Both the position numbers and the translations under genes were made by a program. The notes beneath the pieces are model-generated. The model saw nothing but the letters and a program-made list of their open reading frames with translations, had not been told where the DNA came from and did not search any database. From Planctomycetota bacterium (GTDB lineage: Bacteria; Planctomycetota; UBA1135; GCA-002686595): a stretch of 64,000 nt of DNA. Position 1 is the stretch's first letter; every line of letters starts with the position of its first letter. The DNA is taken from contig JACKHT010000005.1 of the NCBI GenBank assembly GCA_020638855.1, forward strand, positions 62,001-126,000. Direction: 5' to 3'. Of this stretch, positions 35,179 to 44,299 are shown in pieces.

Positions 35179-36423
35179 GTGGCCGTGCGCGCTCCCCAAC
35201 CCAGCGAAGCCTCCGGGTCCAACCCTGCCCAGGGCCCCTTCCCCATCCCGCTCGACGCATCGGGTTGCGTGGTCCTGGAGCAAGGCGAGGTGAGCCCCTC
35301 GCGCATCGCGCTGGTCCAAACGGGAAAACGCTGGGTCCTGCCGCGGGTTCTGTTGCAAGCGGGGGAATCGCACCCAAGCGGAGTGCAACGCGCGTTGTTG
35401 GCGCAGGTCGGCGAAGGATTCCCTGGGGTATCCGCGGATTGGATCGCTACGCTGGACTCGCAGATCGGAGCCAGGCCCGTGCGCACCACCTACTGGAAGT
35501 TGCAGGTTCCGCGGGGGATTCGTCAGCCGGTGGTGGCCTGCGAGTGGGTTCCGGTTCCTGCTGCCCTTTCGCGTTTGACGCTTCCCGAAGAACGGTCCCT
35601 GGTGGCCACGATGCAGGATCCTCTCGCCCATCCTCCCCTATCCCCGCGCCCGGCGGCCGCCGCTTCCGCGCCGCAGGAAGCCGGCCCAGGGGTCCGGGTA
35701 CGTCCGCCGACGTCCCCATCGTCATCGCGAGGAGCCCCCTGGCAGATTCAAGCCCAAGACCACCCCGGACCGTCCCATCCGGCTCAGGCCCATGGTCCGA
35801 CGACCCAAGCCCAGGATTCGCTAATCGCGGCCTGGAAGTTGGAGTTCGAATCCAAATCGGTGAGCGAGCGCCGCCTGTGGACGCGCTTGCTCCAAGGGGA
35901 AGTCCGCGCCCGAACCCAAGGCTGGCGGCGCGAAGCATTGCTGTCGGTCCTCGACGAAGTCCCCGATGCCGGAACCCTGGCCCGGGTGCGCGCCGAGGTT
36001 CAAGCCCAAAAGGAGCGCCAATCCGCATGGCAGCAATCGGTCCAACGAGCACGCTGGGTCCAGATGGCCTTGGCTTTGCCGCCGGTCCTTGCCCTTTGCC
36101 TGTTTGGATCCACCGCCTGGTTTTCGGGGACGTTTCCCGCGATCGAACGGTTGTGGACCGCGGTCCTGGGGTTGGGCTTGGTGGGAGGTCTGGCTTGGAG
36201 CACCCTGCGACAGGTTCCGACCCATGCCTTGGCGGCGGTCGCCCCTTTGGCTGCGGGATCGGTGGCGGCGCTGCTCGCGTTCCTTTTGGAGCGGGGTGGG
36301 ATCTTGCGCATCGCCCAGGACTCCGCTCCTGGGGTGCTTGCTTTGGCTTTGGTGAGCGGGTGGTTGGGTGCCAGCCTGGTTGGGCTCAAGCCGCCTGGGG
36401 CCAGCGGCCCACCAGCCGGGTGA
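35179..36423 (+). CDS. degenerate Nudix-like domain fused to a four-helix membrane domain
   Basis: Product of 414 residues, starting at a GTG 8 bases after recJ. Residues 20-130 resemble a Nudix fold: KRWVLPRVLLQAGESHPSGVQRALLAQVGEGF has the strand, Gly and helix layout of the Nudix box, but most of the metal-binding Glu residues (REUxEE) are missing. A Pro/Ser/Gln-rich linker follows, then a charged helix (EVRAQKERQ region), then about four hydrophobic segments between 290 and 405 (ALALPPVLALCLFG, VLGLGLVGGLAWS, AVAPLAAGSVAALLAFLL, GVLALALVSGWLGASLVGL). It overlaps the convergent DUF368 gene by 38 bases. I do not know this architecture. Confidence 0.6.
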   Translation: MAVRAPQPSEASGSNPAQGPFPIPLDASGCVVLEQGEVSPSRIALVQTGKRWVLPRVLLQAGESHPSGVQRALLAQVGEGFPGVSADWIATLDSQIGARPVRTTYWKLQVPRGIRQPVVACEWVPVPAALSRLTLPEERSLVATMQDPLAHPPLSPRPAAAASAPQEAGPGVRVRPPTSPSSSRGAPWQIQAQDHPGPSHPAQAHGPTTQAQDSLIAAWKLEFESKSVSERRLWTRLLQGEVRARTQGWRREALLSVLDEVPDAGTLARVRAEVQAQKERQSAWQQSVQRARWVQMALALPPVLALCLFGSTAWFSGTFPAIERLWTAVLGLGLVGGLAWSTLRQVPTHALAAVAPLAAGSVAALLAFLLERGGILRIAQDSAPGVLALALVSGWLGASLVGLKPPGASGPPAG

Positions 36424-37426
36424 TCAGCGCACCCAGGGCAAACAAGCCCAGGGCACTCAGCATCTGGCGAACCGTCGGGTCGAAGCGTTGCAAGGCATCT
36501 CCCATCGCCTTGAGTTCTCCGGCGCCCTTGCCCGCGTACTGCGTACGCAGCTCGTCGATGCGAGCATCGGTAAACTCAGCGCCATACTGGTCGCGGATGG
36601 CCTGCGGGGTGTTTTCCGCCAAGGCCATGACCACCACCTTGCGCACATCCCGCCGCGCGAGATCCTCGTGGACAGGGTTCTGGAACGGCCAAAGTCCGAG
36701 CACCGAGCCTACGAGCAATCCCAACAGGAGCCCATGGGCGATCCCCGGTTTGCGCTCCAAGAACACCCGCAAAGCATTGGACAAGAGCGCAACCCCCAAG
36801 ACCGCGCCGATGCCCACCGGCGCTACGATGCGCAGCGTGCCCATCCAATCTTCGCGCCAAGCGGCCGGGCGCAACGATCCGATGACGGTTTCGTACAGGC
36901 CAAACAAGAGCAGCAGGTAGCTGCCGCTGATGCCAGGCAGGATCATGCTGGAAGCGGCCAGCGCGCCCACGACCACCAACACACCCAAGCTGGTTCCGAC
37001 CTGGGAACCGGTCATGTAGAACGCGAACGCAGCCATGATCGCAAAACCGATGGCCATGGCCAGAAAGACCGAGCCTCGGCGGGGCTGGCTTTCTTTCCAT
37101 AGCTCGGGAGCGCCGCCTAGGGTCATGCCCAAGAACAGGCTGTACATCACCCAGCGGTGCTCCACGACGAGATCCACAAGCAACCCCGAAAGCGATCCGA
37201 TGGCCACCACGGCCCCCAGGGCAATCAAACCCAGAAACACCAGCGAGTCCCGCCGCAATCGCAGGCGCGACACATCGGAAATCGTGTTGATGAACCGACC
37301 GTAGAGCCCAACGGCCAGGATCATGGTTCCGCCGCTGATCCCCGGCACCAGGTTGGCAAAGCCCATCAAGAAGCCGCCCAAAAGGGTACGCCCGGGGGCG
37401 GGGTTGCGCTCGAGTTCGTCGGTCAT
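36386..37426 (-). CDS. DUF368 membrane protein (polyprenyl-phosphate transporter family)
   Basis: Product of 346 residues (350 if the ATG at 37438 is used). The motif NLVPGISGGTMIL and its inverted-repeat counterpart ILPGISGSYLLLL define DUF368. Eight or more membrane segments are visible. Members have been linked to undecaprenyl-phosphate recycling across the cytoplasmic membrane, which feeds peptidoglycan and O-antigen synthesis. That fits the LPS and polysaccharide genes here (lpxB, glycosyltransferase, nucleotide-sugar dehydrogenase). An unusual hydrophilic loop of about 65 residues (ENTPQAIRDQYGAEF...) lies before the last helix. Tail-to-tail overlap with the preceding gene. Confidence 0.88.
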   Translation of the reverse strand: MTDELERNPAPGRTLLGGFLMGFANLVPGISGGTMILAVGLYGRFINTISDVSRLRLRRDSLVFLGLIALGAVVAIGSLSGLLVDLVVEHRWVMYSLFLGMTLGGAPELWKESQPRRGSVFLAMAIGFAIMAAFAFYMTGSQVGTSLGVLVVVGALAASSMILPGISGSYLLLLFGLYETVIGSLRPAAWREDWMGTLRIVAPVGIGAVLGVALLSNALRVFLERKPGIAHGLLLGLLVGSVLGLWPFQNPVHEDLARRDVRKVVVMALAENTPQAIRDQYGAEFTDARIDELRTQYAGKGAGELKAMGDALQRFDPTVRQMLSALGLFALGALITRLVGRWPQAA

Positions 37427-37651
37427 GGGCCAGAGCATGCCCTGTGGAGGGGTTCGGGACCAGCCTGAGCCAAGCGACCCACCCTCGAAGCTGCGGAAAT
37501 GGTCCCTAGGCCCGCTGGCTAGGGTCGAGGAGCCCTTTAAGGAAATTGAACGCCAACCGGGGCCTGATATTGATTATTTTGCGCGAAGATCTGCTTCGCA
37601 AAAGCCCCGAATCCAGGGGCCACTCCTGACGTCTCTTTCCCTATCGAGAAC
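37427..37651. promoter_or_regulatory. AT-rich upstream region of the lamin-tail-like gene
   Basis: The gap between divergent genes contains an AT-rich patch around 37565-37582, followed by a hairpin from TTTTGCG at 37577 to CGCAAAA at 37606 with GAAG/CTTC pairing near the loop. TTGAAC (37546-37551) is a -35-like box. This composition is unusual for the genome and probably marks a strong promoter for the secreted gene at 37652. There is no gene in the gap. Confidence 0.4.
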
Positions 37652-38872
37652 ATGCGGTTCAAGACCCTCTCCACCACTTCCCTGCTTCTCACGGCCTTTG
37701 CAGGCCTTTCGCAAGCCCAAGACTTGCACTTCAACGAGATCTACGCCTCGCACGCCGGCGCGGACACCAACGAATTCATTGAAATCGTGGGTACTCCCGG
37801 CCTGAACCTGACCGGCATCGTCGTGTGCGTGATCGAAGGCCAAGGCGGCGGCCAAGGCGTGCTCGACCGCGTGTGGGACCTGACCGGTTACACCATGCCT
37901 GGCGACGGCTACTTCGTGATGGGCAACATCGCTTCGGTCGCCAACACCGACTACGACTTGGCCCAAGGCCCCCACGGCGGCCTCGGAACCCAAGACAACA
38001 TCGAGAACGGCACCGAGACCTTCTACTTGCTCAACGTGCCCAACCCGCTGGACATCGCGGACCTGACCAACACGCTCTACAACACGTCTCAGGACTCCGA
38101 TGGCGACCTGTTGACCCTGTTCACGAACAGCCCCGGTAACTTCACCGTGATCGAGAACATCTGCATGTTGTCGGTTGCCAACGACCCGCACGATGTGGCC
38201 CACGATTGCGCCGCGACGATCGGTCCCGATGGCACCTTCTTCCCCGCCGGCATCTTCCGCCCGGGTGACTACCCCAACGCTTGGTGCGGCGACACTTGGC
38301 TCGACTTCAACACCCCCGGGGGCCCCGACCAAACCCCGGGATCGGCCAACCCGAGCGCGACCTGTGCCGTGACCGTGACCGACGGTCCTGGCTGCGGCGG
38401 CGGTAGCACCAACGTCGGCACGCCGTTCTGCGACCCGATGGACAACAACTCGACCGGCATGCCGACGCACCTAACCGGCACCATGACCGCTCCCGGTGGT
38501 TCGGGCCTGCACTTGGAAGCGAACCAAGGCCCCCCGACCCAATTCGGCTACTTCCTGGTCGGCACCGCGGTCAGCGATCCGGGCCTGGTGGTGAGCCAAG
38601 GTCGCCTGTGCTTGTCGGTCGTCGGTGGCAACTCCTTCGGTCGCTACAACGTTCCCGGCGCGCTCAACTCGGTCGGACAGTTTGACGCGGGCGGCGTGCT
38701 GCAGAACTTCGTCAGCACCTCCACCGTGGGCAGCGGCTACGATGTCCCGGTGACCGTTCCGATCGCGGGTTCGCCCCAGATCATGGCCGGCCAAACCTGG
38801 CACTTCCAGCTGTGGCACCGCGAAGACGCGGGCTTCTCGAACTTCTCGAACGGCCTGAGCGTGACCTTCTAG
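37652..38872 (+). CDS. secreted lamin-tail-domain-like protein with shared planctomycete C-terminal domain
   Basis: Product of 406 residues with a signal peptide (SLLLTAFAGLSQAQ). Residues 23-230 resemble a lamin-tail (LTD) domain: LHFNEIYASHAGADTNEFIEIVG, LNLTGIVVCVIEG, GDGYFVMG, then a closing TPGSAN. From about residue 259 comes a 150-residue domain (FCDPMDNNSTGMP, QFGYFLVGT, GRLCLSV, GRYN, WHFQLWHRE, FSNGLSVTF) that also ends the endonuclease at 39071. LTD domains bind DNA or surfaces and often accompany extracellular nucleases. The pair may be secreted together; a sorting or attachment role for the C-terminal domain is inferred. Confidence 0.78.
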   Translation: MRFKTLSTTSLLLTAFAGLSQAQDLHFNEIYASHAGADTNEFIEIVGTPGLNLTGIVVCVIEGQGGGQGVLDRVWDLTGYTMPGDGYFVMGNIASVANTDYDLAQGPHGGLGTQDNIENGTETFYLLNVPNPLDIADLTNTLYNTSQDSDGDLLTLFTNSPGNFTVIENICMLSVANDPHDVAHDCAATIGPDGTFFPAGIFRPGDYPNAWCGDTWLDFNTPGGPDQTPGSANPSATCAVTVTDGPGCGGGSTNVGTPFCDPMDNNSTGMPTHLTGTMTAPGGSGLHLEANQGPPTQFGYFLVGTAVSDPGLVVSQGRLCLSVVGGNSFGRYNVPGALNSVGQFDAGGVLQNFVSTSTVGSGYDVPVTVPIAGSPQIMAGQTWHFQLWHREDAGFSNFSNGLSVTF

Positions 38873-39000
38873 GCTTCGCCCTACAAGGCTCCGCAATACC
38901 TAACGGGTCCCGATTGGGGCCACTTCGCCGGGGTCCGCGCCAAGGGTGCGGGCCCCCGCTCCGTTTCTGCGACGGATTTGGAGGGGGCGATTCGGCTCAC

Positions 39001-39031
39001 TTGCCCAGCCACCCAAAACCCCTGATAGAAT
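39001..39031 (+). promoter_or_regulatory. promoter of the endonuclease I gene
   Basis: TTGCCC (39001-39006) and TAGAAT (39026-39031) are 19 bases apart; the second box lies 39 bases before the ATG at 39071, so this mRNA would have a normal leader. The rest of the 198-base gap shows nothing else. Confidence 0.45.
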
Positions 39032-39070
39032 CCCGCGCTGGGGCTCCCCCCAATCCGCACCCCCGAACCC

Positions 39071-40348
39071 ATGAAACTCTCCATCCTCGTTTCGGTCTTG
39101 CTGGTGGCTCCGGCCCTGGCTCAGGCTCCTCCCGGCTACTACAACTCGGTTGATGACTCGAGCCCGCAAGCGCTGCGCACCAGCCTGCACAACGTGATCA
39201 AGGATCACCTCAAACTGCCCTACACCGGTGGCAGCGTCGACACCTGGGACGTCTTGGACGAAGGGCAGCAGGATCCCAACAACTCGAACAACATCATCGA
39301 CGTGTATCGCAACCGCAGCTACATGAAGTTTTCATCGAGCTACAACCGCGAACACAGTTGGCCCAAGTCGTTCGGCTTCCCCGACGACGGGCCGGACAAC
39401 TATCCGTACACCGATTGTCACATGCTGTTCTTGGCCGATGCGGGCTACAACACTGCGCGATCGAACCGGCCTTTCCGCCTGTGCAGCAGCGCCTGCAGCG
39501 AGTACCCCACCGACGGCGGGCAAAGCGGTAGCTACCCGAGCGACTCGAACTGGGGTTCGGGTAGCAACGCGGCGGGCACCTGGCAAGTTTGGTCGGGCCG
39601 CAAGGGCGACATGGCTCGGGCGCTCTTGTACGCGGACGTGCGCTACGAGGGCGGGTTCCACGGCATCACCGGGCAACCCGAACCGGACCTGATCTTGACC
39701 GACATCCAAAGCCTGATTTCGTCCTCCAACACCGGGCAAAACGAAAGCGTCGCCTACATGGGCTTGAAGTCGGTGCTGCTCCAGTGGCACGCCGAGGACC
39801 CCGTCGATGCGCGCGAAATGCAGCACAACAATTCGGCCTTCACCTACCAAGGCAACCGCAACCCCTTCATCGACCACCCCGAATGGGTCGATTGCCTGTT
39901 CAACGGCGCCTGCGCGCCGAGCGGGAGCGTCGAGCAGTACTGCGCTCCGGCCGTGCCGAACTCGACCGGGGTGCCGGGACACTTGAGCTACGGCGGGTCG
40001 TTCGTGGCGGCCAACAACGACCTTTCGTTGATCGCGAGCCAGCTGCCGGCCAACCAGTTTGGGTACTTCCTGTGCGGCACGGCCCGGGACTTTGTGTTCC
40101 TCGCAGGCGGCAGCCAAGGCAACTTGTGTCTGGGCGGTTCGCTGGGTCGTTTCAACTCCATCAGCCAAATCCGCAATTCGGGCTTGTTTGGGATCTTCGA
40201 TCTTCCGATCGATCTAGGCAGCATGCCCACCAATCCGCCGCAGGTGGTGACCGCGGGGGCAACTTGGACGTTCCAGTGTTGGTACCGCGACTTCAACCCC
40301 GGAACGACTTCCAACTTCACCGACGCGCTCGAATTCGTCTTCGAGTGA
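39071..40348 (+). CDS. secreted endonuclease I with shared planctomycete C-terminal domain
   Basis: Product of 425 residues with a signal peptide (ILVSVLLVAPALAQ). Residues 20-275 are an EndA/NucM-type nuclease: NREHSWPKSFG contains the catalytic His95 of the beta-beta-alpha metal finger, followed by DCHMLFLAD, GDMARALLYADVRYEG and the conserved NRNPFIDHPEW. These enzymes cut single- and double-stranded DNA outside the cell. From residue 287 the protein carries the same domain as its upstream neighbour (YCAPAVPNSTGVPGHL, QFGYFLCGTA, GRFNSISQ, TFQCWYRD). Nutrient scavenging from environmental DNA is the likely role. A GC hairpin follows. Confidence 0.92.
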   Translation: MKLSILVSVLLVAPALAQAPPGYYNSVDDSSPQALRTSLHNVIKDHLKLPYTGGSVDTWDVLDEGQQDPNNSNNIIDVYRNRSYMKFSSSYNREHSWPKSFGFPDDGPDNYPYTDCHMLFLADAGYNTARSNRPFRLCSSACSEYPTDGGQSGSYPSDSNWGSGSNAAGTWQVWSGRKGDMARALLYADVRYEGGFHGITGQPEPDLILTDIQSLISSSNTGQNESVAYMGLKSVLLQWHAEDPVDAREMQHNNSAFTYQGNRNPFIDHPEWVDCLFNGACAPSGSVEQYCAPAVPNSTGVPGHLSYGGSFVAANNDLSLIASQLPANQFGYFLCGTARDFVFLAGGSQGNLCLGGSLGRFNSISQIRNSGLFGIFDLPIDLGSMPTNPPQVVTAGATWTFQCWYRDFNPGTTSNFTDALEFVFE

Positions 40349-40375
40349 GATACGACTGAGGCTGCGAAGCCCGTT

Positions 40376-40409
40376 GCGAGCCCCCGGGGAGCGATCCTCG
40401 GGGGCTCGC
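40376..40409 (+). terminator. hairpin after the endonuclease gene
   Basis: A 15-bp stem with one mismatch (GCGAGCCCCCGGGGA with TCCTCGGGGGCTCGC) around GCGA, starting 27 bases after the stop. No T-run; it is the strongest stem in the gap before polA. Confidence 0.65.
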
Positions 40410-40508
40410 GGCGTTGCGGCCTCGATTCCAACCCCAGGTCTTGCGTCCTCGGCCCTACCCACTCGCACCAACCCGCTCTGGTCGCGTGACCCCCCACCCA
40501 CGAAGCGC

Positions 40509-40514
40509 TACTCT
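40509..40514 (+). promoter_or_regulatory. -10-like box of polA
   Basis: TACTCT lies exactly six bases before the ATG at 40521, and no Shine-Dalgarno is present, indicating a leaderless polA mRNA. Confidence 0.5.
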
Positions 40515-40520
40515 AGCCCC

Positions 40521-43238
40521 ATGCCGCGCCTCTTTTTGCTGGATGGAACCGCCCTCGCCTACCGCTCCCACTTTGCCTTGGCGCGCTCTGGGCTGACCAA
40601 CCTCGACGGTCAACCCACCGGGGCGACCTATGGGTTCACGATGACCCTGCGCCGCATCCTCGAACAGGAAAAGCCCGAACGGATCGCCGTGGCCCTCGAC
40701 GCCAAAGGCCCCACCTTCCGGCACGAACAGTTTGCCGAGTACAAGGCAACGCGCGAAAAGGCCCCCGAGGAGTTGATCGATCAACTCGACTGGATCCGAG
40801 CGGTGGTCGAGGCCCACGGAATCCCGCTCTTCGAAGTCCCCGGCTATGAGGCCGACGATGTGATCGGGACCCTGGCTTTGGAAGGAGCGCGCGAGGGCTA
40901 CGAAGTCGAAATCGTCACCGGCGACAAGGACTTCATGCAGCTCGTCTCGGATCGCATCCGGCTCTACAACGTGTTCAAGAAGGGCGTCGATCTGGAAATC
41001 CAGGGAATCGAAGCGGTGCGCGAAAAGTTTGGCACCACCCCCGACCACGTGGTCGACGTGCTGGCCTTGATGGGCGACGCGTCGGACAATGTTCCGGGGG
41101 TCAAGGGCATTGGAGAAAAGGGCGCGATTGCCCTGATCGAAGAATTCGGATCGGTCCATGGTTTGCTCGAGCACCTCGACGAAGTGCGCGGCAAGAACCG
41201 CGAGCGCATTGCCGAGCAAAGGGACATGCTGCTGCTCTCGCTGGAGCTGGTCACGATCCACACCAACGTCCCGCTCAAGCATTCGATCGCCGAACTCCCG
41301 GCCCCCAAGCCCGATTCCAAAGCGCTTTCGGATCTGTTCCACAAGCTCGACTTCCGCAGCTTGGCGGATAAGGTGCGCAGCGTCGGCGTCCCCGAAGCCC
41401 AAGTCGACCGGGACTACGTGACGGTCCGCGATGCCCAAGGCTTGGCGGCCATGGAAAAGGAACTGCGCCAAGCGGGGCGCTTCTCGGTCGACACCGAGAC
41501 CACGGGCTTGTCCCCCCTCGAGGTTTCGCTGGTCGGCGTTTCGTTGAGTGCCAAGCCCGGTCGCGCCTTCTACGTGCCCTTCAACGCCACCCCGCCCGTC
41601 CTCGAAGGGGGCACGAGCGCTTTGCTCGACGCCCTGCGGCCGCTCCTGTCCGACCCCGGCCTGGAACGCATCGGCCAGAACTACAAGTACGACGCGCTCG
41701 TGCTGCATTCGCACGGGATCGACATGCCTCCCCCAGCCTTTGACACCATGGTGGCCAGCTTCACCGTGGCCGGGGCCGATCGGCGCCACAACCTCGATGC
41801 CTTGGCGCTGCATTACTTCAACATCCAGAAGATCCCGACCAGCGAGCTGATTGGGACGGGCAAGAAGCAAATCACCATGGCCGAAGTCATGGTCGAGCAG
41901 GTCGCCGAGTATGCCTGCGAGGACGCCGACGTGACCTTCCGGCTGTTCGAGGTGCTCTCGAAGGAGGTCGAAGAGGGCGGGTTCCACTCGCTCTACTACG
42001 ACCTGGAATTGCCCTTGGTACCCGTGTTGCAGCGCATGGAACAGCGTGGCATTCGGCTCGACACCCAGGTCCTCGCCGACCTGGGTCAAGAATTGATCCG
42101 CGACATGGAAGCCGCGGAAGCCGATGTTCGCCGCTTGGCGGGAGTGCCCGACCTCAACTTGAACAGCCCCAAGGCCCTCGGGGTCGTCCTGTTCGAAAAC
42201 CTCGAGATCCAGAAGCAAGCTGGGGTTGCTCGCCCCAAGAAGACCAAAACCGGCTGGTCCACCGACCAGGGCACCCTGACCCAATTCTACTCCGACGTGG
42301 AAATCGTGCAGCGTCTGCTGGAGTTCCGCGAAGTCGCCAAATTGCGCAGCACCTACGTGGAAGCCTTGCCGCGCTACGTCAACCCGCGCACGGGCCGGGT
42401 GCATTGCCACTTCAGCCAAGTCAGCGCTGCCACGGGACGCTTGGCTTCGTCCGACCCCAACCTGCAAAACATCCCCGTGCGCAGCGCCCGCGGGCGACGC
42501 TTGCGCCAGGCCTTTGTGCCCCGCCCGGCGGACGACCAAGGCGAGTGGGTGCTGTTGGCGGCCGACTACAGCCAGGTCGAGCTGCGCGTCATGGCCCACC
42601 TGAGTGGGGACCCGGGCCTGACCCAGGCCTTCGCCGAGGGCCGCGACATCCACGCGGCCACGGCCGCCACGATCTTTGAAATCGACCCCAGCGAAGTCGA
42701 TCGCGAGCGGCGTAGCCAAGCCAAGGCGATCAACTTTGGCCTGCTGTATGGCATGGGGGCCCAACGGCTGGCGCGCGAGACCGGGCTCTCGGTAGCCGAA
42801 GCCAAGCAGTTCATGGAGCGCTACTTCGAGGCCTTCCCCAAGGTGCGCAGCTGGATCGACGGCCTGCTCGAAGAAGCGCGCAAAAACGGCTACGTCGAGA
42901 CGCTGTTTGGTCGCAAACGCTTCCTGCCCGAGCTCACCTCGAACAACCAACGCATGGCGGCCATGGCCCAAAATGTCGCGGTCAATACGCCCGTGCAGGG
43001 CACCGCCGCCGACATCATCAAGCGCGCCATGATCGATCTGGACGAACGGTTGCGCCTCGCCAAGAGCCCCGCGCTGCCGCTCCTGCAGGTGCACGACGAA
43101 TTGCTTTTGGAAGTCCCCCTGCGTGCGCTCGAGGAAACCCGCGAGATCGTGCGCGACTGCATGGAGAACGCGGTGCAACTTGACGTACCGCTGGTGGTCG
43201 ACTTTGGACACGGGAAGAACTGGCTCGAAGCCCACTAG
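40521..43238 (+). CDS. polA: DNA polymerase I with both exonuclease domains
   Basis: Product of 905 residues, the full three-domain length. The 5'-3' exonuclease/FEN domain (residues 1-290) starts LFLLDGTALAYRSHFAL and contains YEADDVIGTLA, TGDKDFMQLV and GDASDNVPGVKGIGEKGA. The 3'-5' proofreading domain (about 310-510) keeps its acidic residues (VDTETTGL, LERIGQNYKYD, YACEDADVTFRLF), so it is probably active. The polymerase domain has motif A LLAADYSQVELRVMAHLSGD near 680, motif B RRSQAKAINFGLLYGMG, and motif C VHDELLLEV near 858. It fills gaps and removes RNA primers. The start aligns with the family and with the promoter box. Confidence 0.97.
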   Translation: MPRLFLLDGTALAYRSHFALARSGLTNLDGQPTGATYGFTMTLRRILEQEKPERIAVALDAKGPTFRHEQFAEYKATREKAPEELIDQLDWIRAVVEAHGIPLFEVPGYEADDVIGTLALEGAREGYEVEIVTGDKDFMQLVSDRIRLYNVFKKGVDLEIQGIEAVREKFGTTPDHVVDVLALMGDASDNVPGVKGIGEKGAIALIEEFGSVHGLLEHLDEVRGKNRERIAEQRDMLLLSLELVTIHTNVPLKHSIAELPAPKPDSKALSDLFHKLDFRSLADKVRSVGVPEAQVDRDYVTVRDAQGLAAMEKELRQAGRFSVDTETTGLSPLEVSLVGVSLSAKPGRAFYVPFNATPPVLEGGTSALLDALRPLLSDPGLERIGQNYKYDALVLHSHGIDMPPPAFDTMVASFTVAGADRRHNLDALALHYFNIQKIPTSELIGTGKKQITMAEVMVEQVAEYACEDADVTFRLFEVLSKEVEEGGFHSLYYDLELPLVPVLQRMEQRGIRLDTQVLADLGQELIRDMEAAEADVRRLAGVPDLNLNSPKALGVVLFENLEIQKQAGVARPKKTKTGWSTDQGTLTQFYSDVEIVQRLLEFREVAKLRSTYVEALPRYVNPRTGRVHCHFSQVSAATGRLASSDPNLQNIPVRSARGRRLRQAFVPRPADDQGEWVLLAADYSQVELRVMAHLSGDPGLTQAFAEGRDIHAATAATIFEIDPSEVDRERRSQAKAINFGLLYGMGAQRLARETGLSVAEAKQFMERYFEAFPKVRSWIDGLLEEARKNGYVETLFGRKRFLPELTSNNQRMAAMAQNVAVNTPVQGTAADIIKRAMIDLDERLRLAKSPALPLLQVHDELLLEVPLRALEETREIVRDCMENAVQLDVPLVVDFGHGKNWLEAH

Positions 43239-43251
43239 CCAGGGCCCCACC

Positions 43252-43527
43252 ATGCTCCAAGACCGACCCCACCAATGCCCGTGCTGCGACTACTACACGC
43301 TGGGCGAGCGCGCCGCCTACGAGATCTGCCCGGTCTGCTATTGGGAGGACGACGGCCAAGGCCTCGATCGCATGGACGACATCTCGGGCCCCAACCACTT
43401 GACCCTGCGCGCGGCGCGGCGCAACTTTGAGCAGTTCGGCGCCAGCGATCAAGCCGCGCTGTCGCTGGTGGCTCCGCGCTCGGCGCGGGCTGCGTTGCGG
43501 CGCGAGCAGCGGGGCAACCCGGGCTGA
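43252..43527 (+). CDS. CPCC-family cysteine-rich small protein
   Basis: Product of 91 residues, 13 bases downstream of polA. The N-terminal 45 residues carry the family motif HQCPCCDYYTLGE followed by YEICPVCYWEDDGQ, two pairs of cysteines likely to bind zinc, and then LTLRAARRNFEQFGA. Family members are small, widespread and without assigned function. The C-terminal 30 residues are Arg/Ala-rich. It is probably co-transcribed with polA; whether it acts in replication is unknown. Confidence 0.85.
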   Translation: MLQDRPHQCPCCDYYTLGERAAYEICPVCYWEDDGQGLDRMDDISGPNHLTLRAARRNFEQFGASDQAALSLVAPRSARAALRREQRGNPG

Positions 43528-43552
43528 ATTCCCAAGCGAAGACCTGGGTCTG

Positions 43553-44299
43553 CTACCAGGGCGGCAAAGGACCGGTCCAGCGAGGCCACGGACCCGTCGA
43601 AGGACGCCGCTCCTCACCGTCCCAACGCCCCAAGACCGAGCGCGTGAACCAGTGGTAGATCGGTTTGCCGGTCCGTCGCCACACCCAGGACAGGGGCTTG
43701 CGCGGTAGTCGCGCCGCAGGCGGCGCGCTGCCAACCGGCCCCCTTCCGTCGCGCAAGTAGCGACGGCGGTGTTTTTGCACGTGCCGCCGATCCTCGTGGA
43801 CGCGCACGCGAAACGCGCGACTGGGCCCCGAGTGCACCGAAGCCAGTTGGAAATCGATCAAGCAAGGAAACCCGCGTGGGTCGACCAGGATGTTCTGTTC
43901 CTTGTGCAGATCGTTGTGGCAAACCCCTTCGGCATGCATGCGATCGACGAGCTCTTCGAGCCTTTCGAAGAAGTTGCTGGCTAGGCTGGTGGCCCGGTGC
44001 AGGGCTTCCCCGTCCACAAACTCGCGCACGAGGACCTCGCGCGCCAGCGGAACCGACCCGGTGGGACCCGGATGCGCATCCGCCCAGGGAGCGTCGACCA
44101 AAAGGGGGAAACCCGGGATACCCTGCAGGCGAGCCAAGGCTTTGCGCTCGCGCGCCAGCAGCCGGCGAGCCAACCATCCCGACAGCGGCCAAGCCCCACC
44201 GCAAGCAACCCGACGCAGGACAACCTGATCGCCAAACTGCAGGCGCTCGACCCGCCCGAAGGCGTCGGCTTTCAAAATCGAACCCGTGAATTGGGGCAT
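43553..44299 (-). CDS. RIO/lipopolysaccharide-kinase-like protein
   Basis: Product of 248 residues from the ATG at 44299. The catalytic loop CHNDLHKEQNILVD and the metal-binding LIDFQLA (in place of DFG) identify a small protein-kinase-fold phosphotransferase of the RIO/KdkA/InaA group. The N-lobe is short, with LVREFVDGEAL as hinge. Related enzymes phosphorylate lipid A core sugars, which would fit the LPS genes in this genome; a protein substrate is equally possible. The C-terminal 60 residues are basic and Trp-rich (KPLSWVWRRTGKPIYHWF), suggesting membrane contact. Divergent from the ABC gene at 44368. Confidence 0.78.
   Translation of the reverse strand: MPQFTGSILKADAFGRVERLQFGDQVVLRRVACGGAWPLSGWLARRLLARERKALARLQGIPGFPLLVDAPWADAHPGPTGSVPLAREVLVREFVDGEALHRATSLASNFFERLEELVDRMHAEGVCHNDLHKEQNILVDPRGFPCLIDFQLASVHSGPSRAFRVRVHEDRRHVQKHRRRYLRDGRGPVGSAPPAARLPRKPLSWVWRRTGKPIYHWFTRSVLGRWDGEERRPSTGPWPRWTGPLPPW

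Noticed and set aside
40455..43253. A 932-codon open frame antisense to polA
   Set aside because: It is the complement of a strongly conserved polymerase in high-GC DNA where antisense stops are rare. The translated product has no family signal, and polA motifs run through the whole length.
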